Counted from the first letter of the stretch, positions 35,638-45,006 are shown. The stretch is DNA of 55,280 nt from Desulfatibacillum alkenivorans DSM 16219 (GCF_900142135.1 NZ_FQZU01000039.1:1-55280), one strand, 5' to 3'. Notes: generated by a model not told the origin, from the letters alone. Program-made: numbers and translations.

Positions 35638-36369
35638 ATGAAAAAACTGTGTATAGCGATCGGGATTATCGCCTGCTTCCTGACGGCAGGCTGCAACACC
35701 TATAAGGCCCAGCCCTTGTCTTTTAAAACGCCGGCCAGCTACGAAAATTCCATGAACGTCGCCGGCGCGGACATTGCGGCGAAGGCCTATTTCGATCCCC
35801 AGGAAGCCAAGGAAACCTTTGGCTTTGACATTCGCGAATCCGGGCTGATTCCCGTGCTCGTGGTTTTTGACAATCAGGGCGGCGTTCCCTTTTGGATTAA
35901 CGGAGACCAGACCTTTTTGGAAGACCAGGAAGGCAATATCTGGCCTGTGCTGGCCGATAAAATCGCCTATGGGCGGGTCACCAAATACGCGGACACCAAT
36001 GAAATTTTCAAGTCCGCCGGTAAAAATGCGTTGTTGGGCGCTGCCGCCGGCGTTATAATCGGGGCGGCCGTGGGCGTGGTCACGGGCGACTCGGTGGGCG
36101 AGAGCATCGGCAAGGGCGCGGCCATTGGCGGCGCCTCGGGCGCTACTTTGGGCGGCGCCTCCAAGCTGGACAGCAACGAGGCCAGCAACCGGATCATAGA
36201 CGACCTGGAGTCCAAAACCCTGGAGAACAAGGCCATTCCGGGTCAGGGGCTGGCCTACGGCTACATCTTTTTTCCGGGAGAAGCCGAATCCGTCAAAACC
36301 CTGCGTTTGCAGATCAACGAATACGGCGAAGAGGGACAAAGCCATAACTTGAAGTTCGCCCTGCAATAG
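35638..36369 (+). CDS. Glycine-zipper lipoprotein of unknown function
   Basis: A 243-residue protein. A lipoprotein signal (MKKLCIAIGIIACFLTAGC) has its lipobox Cys at about residue 19. Near residues 130-175 a glycine-zipper stretch (LLGAAAGVIIGAAVGVVTGD and GAAIGGASGATLGG) should form a membrane-inserting hairpin, as in glycine-zipper 2TM proteins. Neighbouring residues are beta-rich. GGAAAGGAAAGCC precedes the ATG at 35638. It lies 34 bp after the phosphatase gene and ends in a strong terminator, so the two may form an operon. Function unknown; a role in envelope stress is only a guess. Confidence 0.8.
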   Translation: MKKLCIAIGIIACFLTAGCNTYKAQPLSFKTPASYENSMNVAGADIAAKAYFDPQEAKETFGFDIRESGLIPVLVVFDNQGGVPFWINGDQTFLEDQEGNIWPVLADKIAYGRVTKYADTNEIFKSAGKNALLGAAAGVIIGAAVGVVTGDSVGESIGKGAAIGGASGATLGGASKLDSNEASNRIIDDLESKTLENKAIPGQGLAYGYIFFPGEAESVKTLRLQINEYGEEGQSHNLKFALQ

Positions 36370-36378
36370 GAAAGACCG

Positions 36379-36416
36379 CCCGAAAAAGCCTTCAAAAGGC
36401 TTTTTCGGGTTTTTAT
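36379..36416. terminator. Intrinsic terminator, convergent genes
   Basis: CCCGAAAAAGCCTT pairs with AGGCTTTTTCGGG at 36397-36409, then TTTTTA. It follows the lipoprotein gene and overlaps the 3' end of the minus-strand small gene. Confidence 0.9.
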
Positions 36417-36583
36417 TCGTCGTCAGCGTCTTCCGGAGCGGAGCCTTCTTCCACGGCTTCCTTGACCGCCCTGTACACGTCTTTGAAAGTCTCCGGAAAC
36501 GAAGCCGGGGAAACCCGTCCGACCTCGATGAATTTCACCACGATTTCTTTGCTGACGGTCAGAATTTTTTCTTCAATAGCCAT
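36413..36583 (-). CDS. Small helical protein, unknown function
   Basis: A 56-residue protein starting MAIEEKILTVSKEIVVKFIEVGR, all predicted helix, ending in an acidic tail EEGSAPEDADDE. The start at 36583 has AAGG eight bases upstream; a longer frame from 36652 is less likely because it overlaps the preceding gene. The helix EIVVKFIEVGRVSPASF resembles the first segment of MucR-type regulators, but no zinc finger follows, so that is only a resemblance. It lies 37 bp downstream of the MBL hydrolase gene and is probably co-transcribed with it. Confidence 0.7.
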   Translation of the reverse strand: MAIEEKILTVSKEIVVKFIEVGRVSPASFPETFKDVYRAVKEAVEEGSAPEDADDE

Positions 36584-36620
36584 GCTAATCGCCTTGTTTT
36601 TCAGAGCCGTTTTGCGGCCC

Positions 36621-37439
36621 TTATATTTCCAGTTCCCAACCTTCCCTGGCAACGTAGGTTTGGGGAAAATCAGCCCGGGCCTTTTTTTGCATTGCGTCCA
36701 GCATTTCGTCGGTATGGTTGGGATGGTGATGAAAAAGATGAAGGGATTTCACGTTGGCCGCTCTGGCCAGCTTGATGCCCTCTTCGTAGGTGCTGTGTCC
36801 GTATCCCTTGAAATTGGGGTATTCTTCGGGCGTGTATGTGCTGTCGTAAATCAGAATGTCTGCGTCTTTGCACAACGGGGTCAGCTTGTGGTCCACGGAG
36901 TCGTAATGCTCTGTGTCCGTAGCGTAGACCACGGATTTGCCCTTCCACGTCACCCGATAGGCGAAAGACCCTCCGGGGTGATTCATCTCGGCGGTTTCTA
37001 TGTCCACCTCGCCGATTCGATGGCCGACCCCTTCCTCCAGAGCCTTAAAGGTGATGCGGGAGGGCATTTGGCTGAGCAGGACGGGAAAATTCTGGTATTG
37101 CTGCTGGTAATGCATGGCGGTTTCCAAACCCTTGTTGATCTGGTGCGCGCCCATGATGCGGATGACGTTCCCCTGGACGTATCCCGGGGAAAAAAAAGGA
37201 AAGCCCTGGATGTGGTCCCAGTGCGTGTGACTGATGAGCAGCGTGGCGCTTCCCTTGCCATTGCCGAAACAGGAGTCCGCCAGTTCATCGCCCAGGACGC
37301 GCAGGCCTGTGCCTGCATCCAGGATGACCAGGTCCTCGCCGCACCAGACAGCCACGCAAGGCGTATTCCCTCCATAGCGGATGGTGCTTTGGCCGGGCGT
37401 GGGTACGGTTCCCCTTACTCCGTAGTATTTGATTTTCAT
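36621..37439 (-). CDS. Metallo-beta-lactamase-fold hydrolase (phosphodiesterase-like)
   Basis: A 272-residue protein starting MKIKYYGVRGTVPTPG, typical of RNase Z/phosphodiesterase-like MBL proteins. The metal motif is ISHTHWDHIQGFPFF near residue 91; GHSTYEEG near 220 and LHLFHHHPNHTDE near 240 give further His. YATDTEHYDSVDH near 170 contains the bridging Asp. It may cleave a cyclic nucleotide or other phosphodiester; the substrate is unknown. It differs from the glyoxalase-II-like member at 15571. Confidence 0.88.
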   Translation of the reverse strand: MKIKYYGVRGTVPTPGQSTIRYGGNTPCVAVWCGEDLVILDAGTGLRVLGDELADSCFGNGKGSATLLISHTHWDHIQGFPFFSPGYVQGNVIRIMGAHQINKGLETAMHYQQQYQNFPVLLSQMPSRITFKALEEGVGHRIGEVDIETAEMNHPGGSFAYRVTWKGKSVVYATDTEHYDSVDHKLTPLCKDADILIYDSTYTPEEYPNFKGYGHSTYEEGIKLARAANVKSLHLFHHHPNHTDEMLDAMQKKARADFPQTYVAREGWELEI

Positions 37440-37638
37440 GTGTTTTGCCCTCGGGGTCTGTATCTACCAAAGGCCCGGAAGGCGTGTCAAGCAAACTGAA
37501 GGCCAAGGACGTAAAATATTGACGCATTTTCTCCCATCAGGTATAGACCCAATACCATGCTTGGACCGGGCGCTTAAAGCCGCGGCCTTGCAATTTCTCC
37601 GGGGGCGGCCCCGGAAAGAAAAAAAAGGGGCGAGCAAA

Positions 37639-38028
37639 ATGAGCGAAAAAGTCAAGCTCAGGGCGGACGGCCCGGAAACCATAGACGCTTCCGTGCTGGA
37701 AACCATTGATTACCAATACCAGACATCCAGGGACATCGACATTCGGATCGATCAGCCGGAATTCACCTCCGTGTGTCCCATGACCGGGCTTCCCGATTTC
37801 GGGACCATCACCGTCAACTATTGCCCGGATAAAAAAATTGTGGAGCTGAAGTCTCTCAAGTACTACTTTCTCCAATACCGCAATGTGGGAATTTTTTACG
37901 AGCATGTGGTAAACCGGATTCTCGAAGACCTGGTGAAAGCCCTGGAGCCCAAAAGGCTGGAAGTGGCGGGCGACTTCACCCCGCGCGGAGGCATCAGCAC
38001 CCAGGTTAGCGCCAAGTACGTCAAATAA
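37639..38028 (+). CDS. queF: NADPH-dependent 7-cyano-7-deazaguanine reductase
   Basis: A 129-residue single-domain QueF of the YkvM type. The catalytic Cys is in FTSVCPMTGLPDFG near residue 42; the substrate Glu and QueF motif are ELKSLKYYFLQYRN near 72-85, and YEHVVNRILEDL follows. It reduces preQ0 to preQ1 in queuosine synthesis. AAGGGG lies upstream of the ATG at 37639; the open frame upstream is not homologous. The 199-bp leader from the MBL gene has no recognisable preQ1 aptamer. queD lies 4 kb away at 42358. Confidence 0.94.
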   Translation: MSEKVKLRADGPETIDASVLETIDYQYQTSRDIDIRIDQPEFTSVCPMTGLPDFGTITVNYCPDKKIVELKSLKYYFLQYRNVGIFYEHVVNRILEDLVKALEPKRLEVAGDFTPRGGISTQVSAKYVK

Positions 38029-38047
38029 TCCAACCAGGCGGAGTGTA

Positions 38048-38983
38048 ATGACAAAATTTGTCCGTATCTTAACCGTTCTGATCATTTTTCCGGCCCTGGC
38101 CCTTTTGGGCTCCGGGTGCTCCACCGTCAACTTTTATACGTCTTCTCCTCAGGAATTGGCCCAGGAGCTTATGGGGCCCCCGGGGAAATTGAAAAAGCAG
38201 ATCATTGTGGCCCAGTTTTACAATCCATCCCAGGCCCAGGATCTGGATTTGACCGCATTGGTGGGCGATCCCTTGAAAATCCGCTTACGGGACAAGTGCA
38301 AACGGACCTTTGTCCAGGATTCGCCCAGAGTTGAGTACCTGGTTACCGAGCATTTCGGCCCCATCACCGGAGTGGACCGAAACCTGGCCCTCATGGCCGA
38401 AGCCAGAGCCGTAGGCGCGGGCATTGTGGTCACCGGTTCTTTGTGGAAAGTCTCCCTGGAAGAAGAGAAAAAAGGCATCTATCCCTTCCGGGAATCCGTA
38501 AAAGTCATCAAGGTCAGTCTGGACCTGTGGGTGTATGACTCCCTGACCGGCTCCAAGATCGAAGACGCCAGAATTTTTTCCAGTAAGCAGTTAAAGGACG
38601 GCGAAGACCTGGAGACCGTTGAGTGGAAACAGGAGATCTTCTCCGACATCGTCAAGCAAACCGAAGATAAAATTTGCGACGCTCTCTCCGACTTGCCCTG
38701 GACGGGTTTTGTGACCACCGTGGACGGCAAGTCCGTGACCATCGCCTCGGGTGAGGAAGTGGGCCTGAGAAAAGGCATGCTGCTCTGGATTTGCGCCAAC
38801 GGCGATATCGTGGACGGCGTAAAGGGCGAGCAATTCGTCGTGCCGGGCAAGCGTCTGGCCCGGGCCAAGGTTGTGGAAGTGTATGCCGGATCCTGCCGGG
38901 CCGAACTGACCGAAGACGCGGACGTCTCCAACGCCGCCTGGGTGTCCATCCGCAATCGGCGGGACAGCATCAATCCTTTGTAG
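38048..38983 (+). CDS. Lipoprotein, FlgT/CsgG-like
   Basis: A 311-residue protein with a lipoprotein signal (FPALALLGSGCST, lipobox Cys at about residue 24). The middle part (IIVAQFYNPSQAQDLDLTALVGDPLKIRLRDK...GAGIVVTGSLWKVS) resembles the alpha/beta fold of FlgT/CsgG-like proteins, and the end (TTVDGKSVTIASGEEVGLRKGMLLWI...RAKVVEVYAGSCRAEL) matches the SH3-like C-terminal domain of FlgT. It is probably an outer-membrane or periplasmic lipoprotein; no flagellar gene lies near. It ends 14 bp inside the convergent dus gene. GGAG precedes the ATG. Confidence 0.75.
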   Translation: MTKFVRILTVLIIFPALALLGSGCSTVNFYTSSPQELAQELMGPPGKLKKQIIVAQFYNPSQAQDLDLTALVGDPLKIRLRDKCKRTFVQDSPRVEYLVTEHFGPITGVDRNLALMAEARAVGAGIVVTGSLWKVSLEEEKKGIYPFRESVKVIKVSLDLWVYDSLTGSKIEDARIFSSKQLKDGEDLETVEWKQEIFSDIVKQTEDKICDALSDLPWTGFVTTVDGKSVTIASGEEVGLRKGMLLWICANGDIVDGVKGEQFVVPGKRLARAKVVEVYAGSCRAELTEDADVSNAAWVSIRNRRDSINPL

Positions 38984-39983
38984 ATCCATCCAAAGCGGCG
39001 GGAGCTTCTTCCCGCCGCTCTTCAATGTTTCTAAAAAACTCTTCGATTAATTCCCCTGCCTGCTCTTTGGAGGCTATGCGGGTGATCTCCCCCCGAAACC
39101 TGGCGGCGTGCGGAAGGCCTTTTACAAACCAGGCCAGGCGGCTTCGCATCACCCGGCATCCGTGCTCTTCGCCCAAATAATCCATGGTATCGTCCAGGTA
39201 GTCCAACAGCACTTTTTTCCTGTCGTCCAGGTCGATTTCCTCCATGGGCCTGTTTTCCAAAAGGCGCAGGGCCTGGCGGAAAATCCAGGGAGCGTATAGC
39301 ACAGCCCGGCCGATCATCACGCCGTCGCACCCGGTTTGCCCCATCATTTCCAATACATGCTCAGGCTTGGTTACGTCTCCGTTGCCTATGACCGGAATGG
39401 CCAACTCCTGCTTGAGCCGTTTTATCCGGGACCAATCCGAATGCCCGGAAAACCCCTGCCTGGCCGTGCGGGGGTGTAGAACCACGGCATCCACGCCCGC
39501 GTCCTGGGCGATTCTGCCCAAGGCCACGGCCTCGTCGCCCGAGGCGTCCCAGCCCGAGCGCATTTTGATGGTAAAAGGCAGGGAAGTGGCTTTTCGCACC
39601 TCTTTCAGGATTTTTTCCGCCTTGGGCAGGTCGGCCATGAGCGCGGAGCCTGCGCCGCCTTTCAGCACCTTTTTAACGGAACAGCCGAAATTGATGTCCA
39701 CAATGTCCGCTCCATGTTCCGCAACGATTCTGGCCGAGTCCGCCAGCACCCCGGGATCGGAGCCGAATATCTGAATGGAAAGCGGCCGCTCCTCCTCCTT
39801 GCTCGTCATGAGCTCCATGGTCTTTTTTTGATATCGGATCAACCCGTTGGAGCTGATCATCTCGGAGCATACAAGGCCTGCGCCATGCCGCTTGGCCATT
39901 AGCCGGAAAGGCAGGTTGGTGACTCCGGCCAGGGGCGCGCACACCAGGGGATTATCCAGTTTTAAGGAAGCAATCTTTAACAT
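38970..39983 (-). CDS. dusB: tRNA-dihydrouridine synthase
   Basis: A 337-residue FMN enzyme. Start LAPLAGVTN-like sequence APLAGVTNLPFR at residue 16, then DINFGCSVKKVLKGGAGSALM near 105 with the catalytic Cys, HPRTARQGFSG near 170 and GNGDV near 200. It reduces uridines in tRNA with NADPH. In DusB the catalytic loop is usually GCPxKKV; here it is GCSVKKV, with the Pro replaced by Ser. The start at 39983 has no good ribosome site; the gene follows ftsK by 42 bp. Confidence 0.92.
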   Translation of the reverse strand: MLKIASLKLDNPLVCAPLAGVTNLPFRLMAKRHGAGLVCSEMISSNGLIRYQKKTMELMTSKEEERPLSIQIFGSDPGVLADSARIVAEHGADIVDINFGCSVKKVLKGGAGSALMADLPKAEKILKEVRKATSLPFTIKMRSGWDASGDEAVALGRIAQDAGVDAVVLHPRTARQGFSGHSDWSRIKRLKQELAIPVIGNGDVTKPEHVLEMMGQTGCDGVMIGRAVLYAPWIFRQALRLLENRPMEEIDLDDRKKVLLDYLDDTMDYLGEEHGCRVMRSRLAWFVKGLPHAARFRGEITRIASKEQAGELIEEFFRNIEERREEAPAALDGSTKD

Positions 39984-40025
39984 GGAGGTTCATGTATTCC
40001 AGGGATGGATAATAAGCAAGAGGCG

Positions 40026-42206
40026 TTAATCGTTCAGGTAGCTCCTGGCCAGAACTTCCCGGGGTTTGACGCCGTCGGAGGGGCCTACGACGCCTTCCTT
40101 TTCCATGACTTCGATGATGCGGGCCGCCCGGTTGTAGCCGATGCGCAAACGCCGCTGAATCATGGAAATGGACGCCTGGCCGGTTTCCGTAACGATAGCC
40201 ACGGCTTCGTCATACTTGACGTCGTAATCCTCTTCGGTCAGTTCGCCGCCGGAGGAGGCTTCCGGGGCGTCGGTCACGGACTCGTCGTATTCCGGTTTCT
40301 GCTGGCTTCTCACGTGGGAGAGAATGCGCTCCAACTCGCCTTCCGAGACGAAAGCGCCGTGCATACGCTGGATTTTGGCGGCGCCCGGCGGTAAATACAG
40401 CATGTCGCCCATGCCTAACAGGGTTTCCGCTCCGTTGGCATCCAGAATGGTCCGGGAGTCAGTGCGGGAGGAGACCTGGAAAGACACCCTGGTGGGGAAG
40501 TTGGCCTTGATGGTTCCCGTCAGAACATCCACGGAAGGCCTTTGAGTCGCCAGAATCAGGTGGATGCCGGCGGCGCGGGCCATCTGGGCCAGACGCTGGA
40601 GGGCGGCTTCCACGTCCTTGGAGGCCACCATCATGAGGTCCGCCAGTTCGTCGATGACCACCACCACGTAGGGCATGTATTCGGGGTCTTGCTTTTTTTC
40701 CTCGCCTTCCAGCAAAGGCGCCTTTTTGGAAAGTGCCGCCTTGACCTTTTGGTTGTACCCGCCAATGTTCCGGGCCCCCATTTCGGCCATGGCCTGATAC
40801 CGGCGCTCCATTTCGTTCACCGCCCAATACAGGGCGTTGGTGGCTTTCTTTACGTCCGTCACCACCGGAGTGATCAAATGAGGGATGCCGTCGAACATGG
40901 AAAGCTCGATGCGTTTGGGGTCGATCATGACCAGCTTCACCTCTTCGGGAGAGGCCTTGTACAAGAGGCTGGCGATCATGCAGTTCAGGGCCACGCTTTT
41001 GCCCGATCCCGTGGCCCCGGCAATGAGCAAATGAGGCATTTTGGCAAGGTCCGCCACACAGGAGTTGCCCTCGATATCCTTGCCCAAACACAGGGTCAGG
41101 CGGGACTTTGAGCTTTCAAATTCCTTGGAGCACGCCAATTCCTTAAAGTAGACGAACTCGCGCTCCATATTGGGGATTTCTATGCCCACGGCGGCCTTGC
41201 CCGGGATGGGCGCCACAATGCGAACGCTCATGGCGCGCAGGGCCAGGGCCAGGTCGTCCGAAAGATTGGCGATGCGGTTAATCTTCACCCCGGGGCCGGG
41301 CTCGTATTCAAAAGTGGTGATGACCGGGCCCGGGCAGACTTCGCTCACCCTGCCTTGCACGCCGAAATCCTCCAGCTTTTTTTCCAGCAGGCGCGACTGC
41401 ATTTCCAGGTTTTTGGCGTCCGCTCCCTTGGGGCGGGGGGGCGGATTATCCAGCATGTCCACATCGGGCAAGGTGTAGCTTCCCGGAATCATAAAATTGA
41501 AAACCTGCTGGGTGGCCTTGTTCTTGGCGTTTGAAGGCGGCTGAGGCTGCTCCGGCGCCTGCTTGATGGCGGGAGGATCCTGCTGTTTGGGTTTTTTCCT
41601 TTTAGGCCGGTTGGGCTTGGCCTTGACCACAACGGGTTTTTTGGCTTTGGCCTGGGCGCGGCGGTTTTTCAGGTAGGCGAAGCCCTTGCCCAAAGATTCG
41701 GCGGAGCTTTTCAACACCCTGGTTACGGATATGCCCGTCGCGAAAATCAGGGCGATGGTCCAGATGGCGGCCAGGGCGATGGCTGAACCGGTTATCCCCA
41801 AGGCTTTCACCAGGGCGTCTTCCGTCAGTCCGCCCAGGATTCCGCCTGACTGCCAGTTTATGCCCGTCCATTCATCCAAACCGGCCAGGGCTTGCACCCC
41901 GCCCGTGGCGATAATCAGGCAGAAAGCGCCTCCCACGGTCGGCAGCCAGTGGGGAAGATCTTGTTTTTTCAACAATTTAATCGAGGCTTGCAGAAGAAGT
42001 ACGGGAATCCAAATGGACCCAAGGCCGAACAGGCCTATGAGCACTCCGGCGAAATGCGCTCCGGCGGGGCCGAAAATATTGTTGATTTCCCCGTCTCCGC
42101 CTATGTTTAAAAACAGCGCCGGGTCCTCTGGGGTGTATGTCGCCAGAGCGCCGAGAGTAAACACGATAACGAATAAGAAGAGTATACCGGATACTTCCTT
42201 GCGCAT
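40026..42206 (-). CDS. ftsK: DNA translocase FtsK
   Basis: A 726-residue protein. About four membrane segments lie in residues 5-165, then a charged proline-rich linker (about 185-240). The motor has Walker A GATGSGKSV near 395, Walker B VVVIDELADLMM near 510 and RPSVDVLTG. The C-terminal winged-helix gamma domain (SISMIQRRLRIGYNRAARIIE near 675) reads KOPS-type DNA. It moves chromosome ends to dif at division. The N-terminus is of short-linker FtsK/SpoIIIE type. GAGGAG lies before the ATG at 42206. Confidence 0.95.
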   Translation of the reverse strand: MRKEVSGILFLFVIVFTLGALATYTPEDPALFLNIGGDGEINNIFGPAGAHFAGVLIGLFGLGSIWIPVLLLQASIKLLKKQDLPHWLPTVGGAFCLIIATGGVQALAGLDEWTGINWQSGGILGGLTEDALVKALGITGSAIALAAIWTIALIFATGISVTRVLKSSAESLGKGFAYLKNRRAQAKAKKPVVVKAKPNRPKRKKPKQQDPPAIKQAPEQPQPPSNAKNKATQQVFNFMIPGSYTLPDVDMLDNPPPRPKGADAKNLEMQSRLLEKKLEDFGVQGRVSEVCPGPVITTFEYEPGPGVKINRIANLSDDLALALRAMSVRIVAPIPGKAAVGIEIPNMEREFVYFKELACSKEFESSKSRLTLCLGKDIEGNSCVADLAKMPHLLIAGATGSGKSVALNCMIASLLYKASPEEVKLVMIDPKRIELSMFDGIPHLITPVVTDVKKATNALYWAVNEMERRYQAMAEMGARNIGGYNQKVKAALSKKAPLLEGEEKKQDPEYMPYVVVVIDELADLMMVASKDVEAALQRLAQMARAAGIHLILATQRPSVDVLTGTIKANFPTRVSFQVSSRTDSRTILDANGAETLLGMGDMLYLPPGAAKIQRMHGAFVSEGELERILSHVRSQQKPEYDESVTDAPEASSGGELTEEDYDVKYDEAVAIVTETGQASISMIQRRLRIGYNRAARIIEVMEKEGVVGPSDGVKPREVLARSYLND

Positions 42207-42357
42207 TGCTCCTCGTAATAAGACCGTCCAGGGTTAAGGCATCCGATTTCGCTTCCAGGAGGGGGGATTAATAGGTTGGCGCCCCCCTCGTCCTTAAGTT
42301 CGGACAGTATCATCACGGAACGAGCAAAATCAAGTGTAAATATCCGTTTTTGATGGG

Positions 42358-42729
42358 CTATTGCACTATATACGTGGCGCTGGCGTTATCCGACTCCCAG
42401 GCCGTCACCGAGTAGACTCTGGCCTTGTCCGTGTTCACGGCCGCGCCCAGTTTGTCGGCGATAATGCGGGCGATATTTTCGGAAGACGGCGGGCAGTCGG
42501 AAAACATATCCAATTCATTCAGGAATTTATGGTCAAGCTCCTCCATGATGCCCCGGAGGCTCTTTTTGATGACGCCAAAGTCCATCAATACGCCGCCCTC
42601 GTCCAGGCCGTCGCCTTTGATGCAGACCTCCACCTTCCAGTTGTGTCCGTGAAGGTTTTCGCATTTATGCCCCACCAGGGTTAATCTGTGGGCGGCCGCA
42701 AAATCGGTTTTTACCTTTAATTCGTACAT
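42358..42729 (-). CDS. queD: 6-carboxytetrahydropterin synthase
   Basis: A 123-residue protein of the PTPS/QueD family. Zinc histidines: H15 in AAHRL, and the pair in CENLHGHNW near 24-32, with the catalytic Cys; MDFGVIKKSL and LDHKFLN follow, and ENIARIIAD is near 85. It makes 6-carboxytetrahydropterin from dihydroneopterin triphosphate, the first QueD step of preQ0 synthesis. With queF at 37639 it marks part of the queuosine pathway; queC, queE and tgt are not here. It lies 29 bp before dnaJ-end on the minus strand. Confidence 0.93.
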   Translation of the reverse strand: MYELKVKTDFAAAHRLTLVGHKCENLHGHNWKVEVCIKGDGLDEGGVLMDFGVIKKSLRGIMEELDHKFLNELDMFSDCPPSSENIARIIADKLGAAVNTDKARVYSVTAWESDNASATYIVQ

Positions 42730-42762
42730 GGATCTGATCCGTTCTTTTGGATGGGTGTTTTT

Positions 42763-43863
42763 TTATGCTTTACCGCCCAACACTCTTTTCAGCTTGTTGG
42801 TGAGCTTTTTGTCTTCCTGTTTGGCGAATTCCTCCAACAGGGCTTCCTGCTTTTTGCTCAGGTTGGTGGGCGTTTTCACCATCAACTGGATGATCTGGTC
42901 GCCCCGGCCGTTGCCGCGCAACGACGGAATGCCCTGGTTGTGCAGGGTCACGATGTCGCCGGGCTGGGTTCCTTTTTTCACCTTCAGGTCGGCCTCGCCT
43001 TCCAAGGTGCGAACCTTGATGTCCGCGCCAAGAGCCGCCTGTACAAAGGAAATGGGCACCTGACAGACTACGTCCACGCCCTGGCGCTGGAAATACTCGT
43101 GGGGCTCCACATACAAAAAGACGTAGAGGTCGCCGGGAGGTCCGCCCTGGGGGCCGGCCTCGCCCTCGCCCGAAAGGCGCAGTCTGGAGCCGTTGTCCAC
43201 GCCGGCGGGAATGCGTACGGTCACTTTTTTTCTGGCTTGAACCACTCCCTGGCCGTGGCAGTTCTGGCAGGGGGTTTCAATAATCCGTCCTTGGCCGCGG
43301 CATTGGGCGCAAGTGGTGCGGACCGTAAAAAAGCCCTGGCGGGTGGTGGATTGACCGGTTCCCTGGCATTGGGGGCACACGGTGGGGCTGGAGCCCTCTT
43401 CGCAGCCGGATCCACCGCATTCTTCGCAAGTTTCGGGCTTCTGGATGTCGATTTCCTTTTCCGCGCCGAAGGCCGCTTCCATGAAATCCAGACGCATGTC
43501 ATAGCGCAGATCGGAGCCGCGCATAACCCGGTTTCTTCCCCGGCGGCCGCCTCCAAACCCGAAAAACTCTTCAAATATGTCTCCAAAGCTGGAAAAAATA
43601 TCGTCAAAGCCGCTGAATCCGCTAAAACCCTGGCCGGAAAGGCCTTCGTGGCCGTACTGATCGTAGATGCCGCGTTTTTTGGGGTCCGTCAGGACCTCGT
43701 ACGCCTCAGCGGCCTCTTTGAACAGTTCCTCCGCTTCCTTGTCCCCGGGGTTGCGGTCCGGGTGGTATTTCATGGCTAACTTGCGATAAGAAGCCTTAAG
43801 TTGCTGCGCCGAAGCGTCTCGCTCAACTCCCAATACTTCGTAATAACAACGTTTTTCGCTCAT
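42763..43863 (-). CDS. dnaJ: Chaperone protein DnaJ
   Basis: A 366-residue type I DnaJ. The J domain occupies residues 1-70 with HPD in KYHPDRNPG near 34. A glycine/phenylalanine-rich segment follows ([14 protein letters not shown]). Four zinc motifs CxxCxGxG are complete: [24 protein letters not shown] and CQNCHGQG (about 135-205). The C-terminal substrate domain runs to residue 366. It stimulates DnaK. No dnaK or grpE lies beside it in this window. The long leader (43864-44146) shared with the sigma gene probably holds divergent promoters. Confidence 0.96.
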   Translation of the reverse strand: MSEKRCYYEVLGVERDASAQQLKASYRKLAMKYHPDRNPGDKEAEELFKEAAEAYEVLTDPKKRGIYDQYGHEGLSGQGFSGFSGFDDIFSSFGDIFEEFFGFGGGRRGRNRVMRGSDLRYDMRLDFMEAAFGAEKEIDIQKPETCEECGGSGCEEGSSPTVCPQCQGTGQSTTRQGFFTVRTTCAQCRGQGRIIETPCQNCHGQGVVQARKKVTVRIPAGVDNGSRLRLSGEGEAGPQGGPPGDLYVFLYVEPHEYFQRQGVDVVCQVPISFVQAALGADIKVRTLEGEADLKVKKGTQPGDIVTLHNQGIPSLRGNGRGDQIIQLMVKTPTNLSKKQEALLEEFAKQEDKKLTNKLKRVLGGKA

Positions 43864-44146
43864 ATTCGGTTTGCTGTCTGGTTTCTGAATGGATTAAATG
43901 AATTTTCGCACAATAGCCAAAAAAGGCTTTTATTAGCACCCAAAAACTTAACACATCAGGGGCTGTTGTCAACGCCTGACAAGACCTTGATTTTTCTTTG
44001 CCAAAAACTAAGCCGTGCGGGAATCTTTGCGCCAGGGCTAAAAAGGTTGTAAAATAAAAAAATTCGCATTTCCTGTCACACATCCCCTTGTTTTGCACTC
44101 TACCCTTACAAGCCGCCCGGGACGGCCGAACTAAGGAGAGAACGCC

Positions 44147-44995
44147 ATGAACGAAAATTTGGAAAATCTGGCAATAAAGGCAAAGCAAGGAGACAAGCAC
44201 GCCCTGGAAAGCATTGTCCGGGCCATCCAGCACAGGATCTTCGGACTGGCCCTGAAAATGCTCTACCACCCCCAGGACGCCGAAGACGCCGTTCAGGAGA
44301 TCCTTATCCGCATCATCACCAATCTGGGGAGTTTCGCCCACAAAAGCTCATTCGATACTTGGGCTTTGAAGGTGGCCTCCAATCATTTGATGGGAGTGCG
44401 GAAAAAACGGGCTGCCTACTGGTTCACCTTTGAAAGGCGCCAGGCCGCCATCGTGCAGGACCCCCCGGACGCCCCCTCCCTGGATTACGACGAGGCGGAG
44501 CAGGAGTTGATCGTCAAAGAAATGCGTCTCGCCTGCATGCAGGGACTCCTGCAATGCCTGGATTGGGAGCATCGTATCGTCTACATCCTGGGGGAAACCA
44601 TGGGCATTCCCGGCCCGGAAGGCGCCGCCATCCTGGACATCAAGCCTGCTGCTTTCCGGAAAAGGCTGTCCCGGGCCCGGGAGAAAATCCGGGAGTTTCT
44701 GAGCGTCAATTGCGATCTCTACGAAAAAGGCAATCCCTGCAACTGCCTCACCCAGGGAACGCTGGCCATGCAGAACGGCCTCATGGACCTGAAAGCGCTT
44801 TCCTTCGCCGATCAGGGGCCGGGCCGCGACGGCCAGAGCAGCCTGGAGGACAGCCTCAAAGCCCTGGAGCATTTAACCAGGGAAGCGGCCATCATGCGCT
44901 GCCAGGCGGACTGCCAGGCCCCCCGGGATTTCGTCCGGGCCATTCGCCGAATGCTGGATTCCGAAAAATTTCAGGAACTCAAAACTCTTAACTAG
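44147..44995 (+). CDS. ECF-like RNA polymerase sigma factor with cysteine-bearing C-terminal tail
   Basis: A 282-residue protein. Region 2 is RIFGLALKMLYHPQDAEDAVQEILIRI near 26-52; region 4 is ILGETMGIPGPEGAAILDIKPAAFRKRLSRAREKIREF near 145-185. About 95 residues follow: C189, C198 and C200 (CDLYEKGNPCNC) and a MRCQADC pair near 251-255. The C-x8-C-x-C motif resembles one seen in some other sigma factors (pattern CGLxNPxNPCxC). It may bind metal or sense redox state; no anti-sigma gene is seen. AAGGAGAG lies before the ATG. The next gene is a cysteine-rich DUF3795 protein 11 bp downstream. Confidence 0.85.
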   Translation: MNENLENLAIKAKQGDKHALESIVRAIQHRIFGLALKMLYHPQDAEDAVQEILIRIITNLGSFAHKSSFDTWALKVASNHLMGVRKKRAAYWFTFERRQAAIVQDPPDAPSLDYDEAEQELIVKEMRLACMQGLLQCLDWEHRIVYILGETMGIPGPEGAAILDIKPAAFRKRLSRAREKIREFLSVNCDLYEKGNPCNCLTQGTLAMQNGLMDLKALSFADQGPGRDGQSSLEDSLKALEHLTREAAIMRCQADCQAPRDFVRAIRRMLDSEKFQELKTLN

Positions 44996-45006
44996 GAGGA
45001 AATGCC

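Noticed and set aside
37440-37638. preQ1 riboswitch before queF
   Set aside because: The leader lacks a recognisable preQ1 aptamer pattern (short loop with conserved C-rich and A-rich tail).
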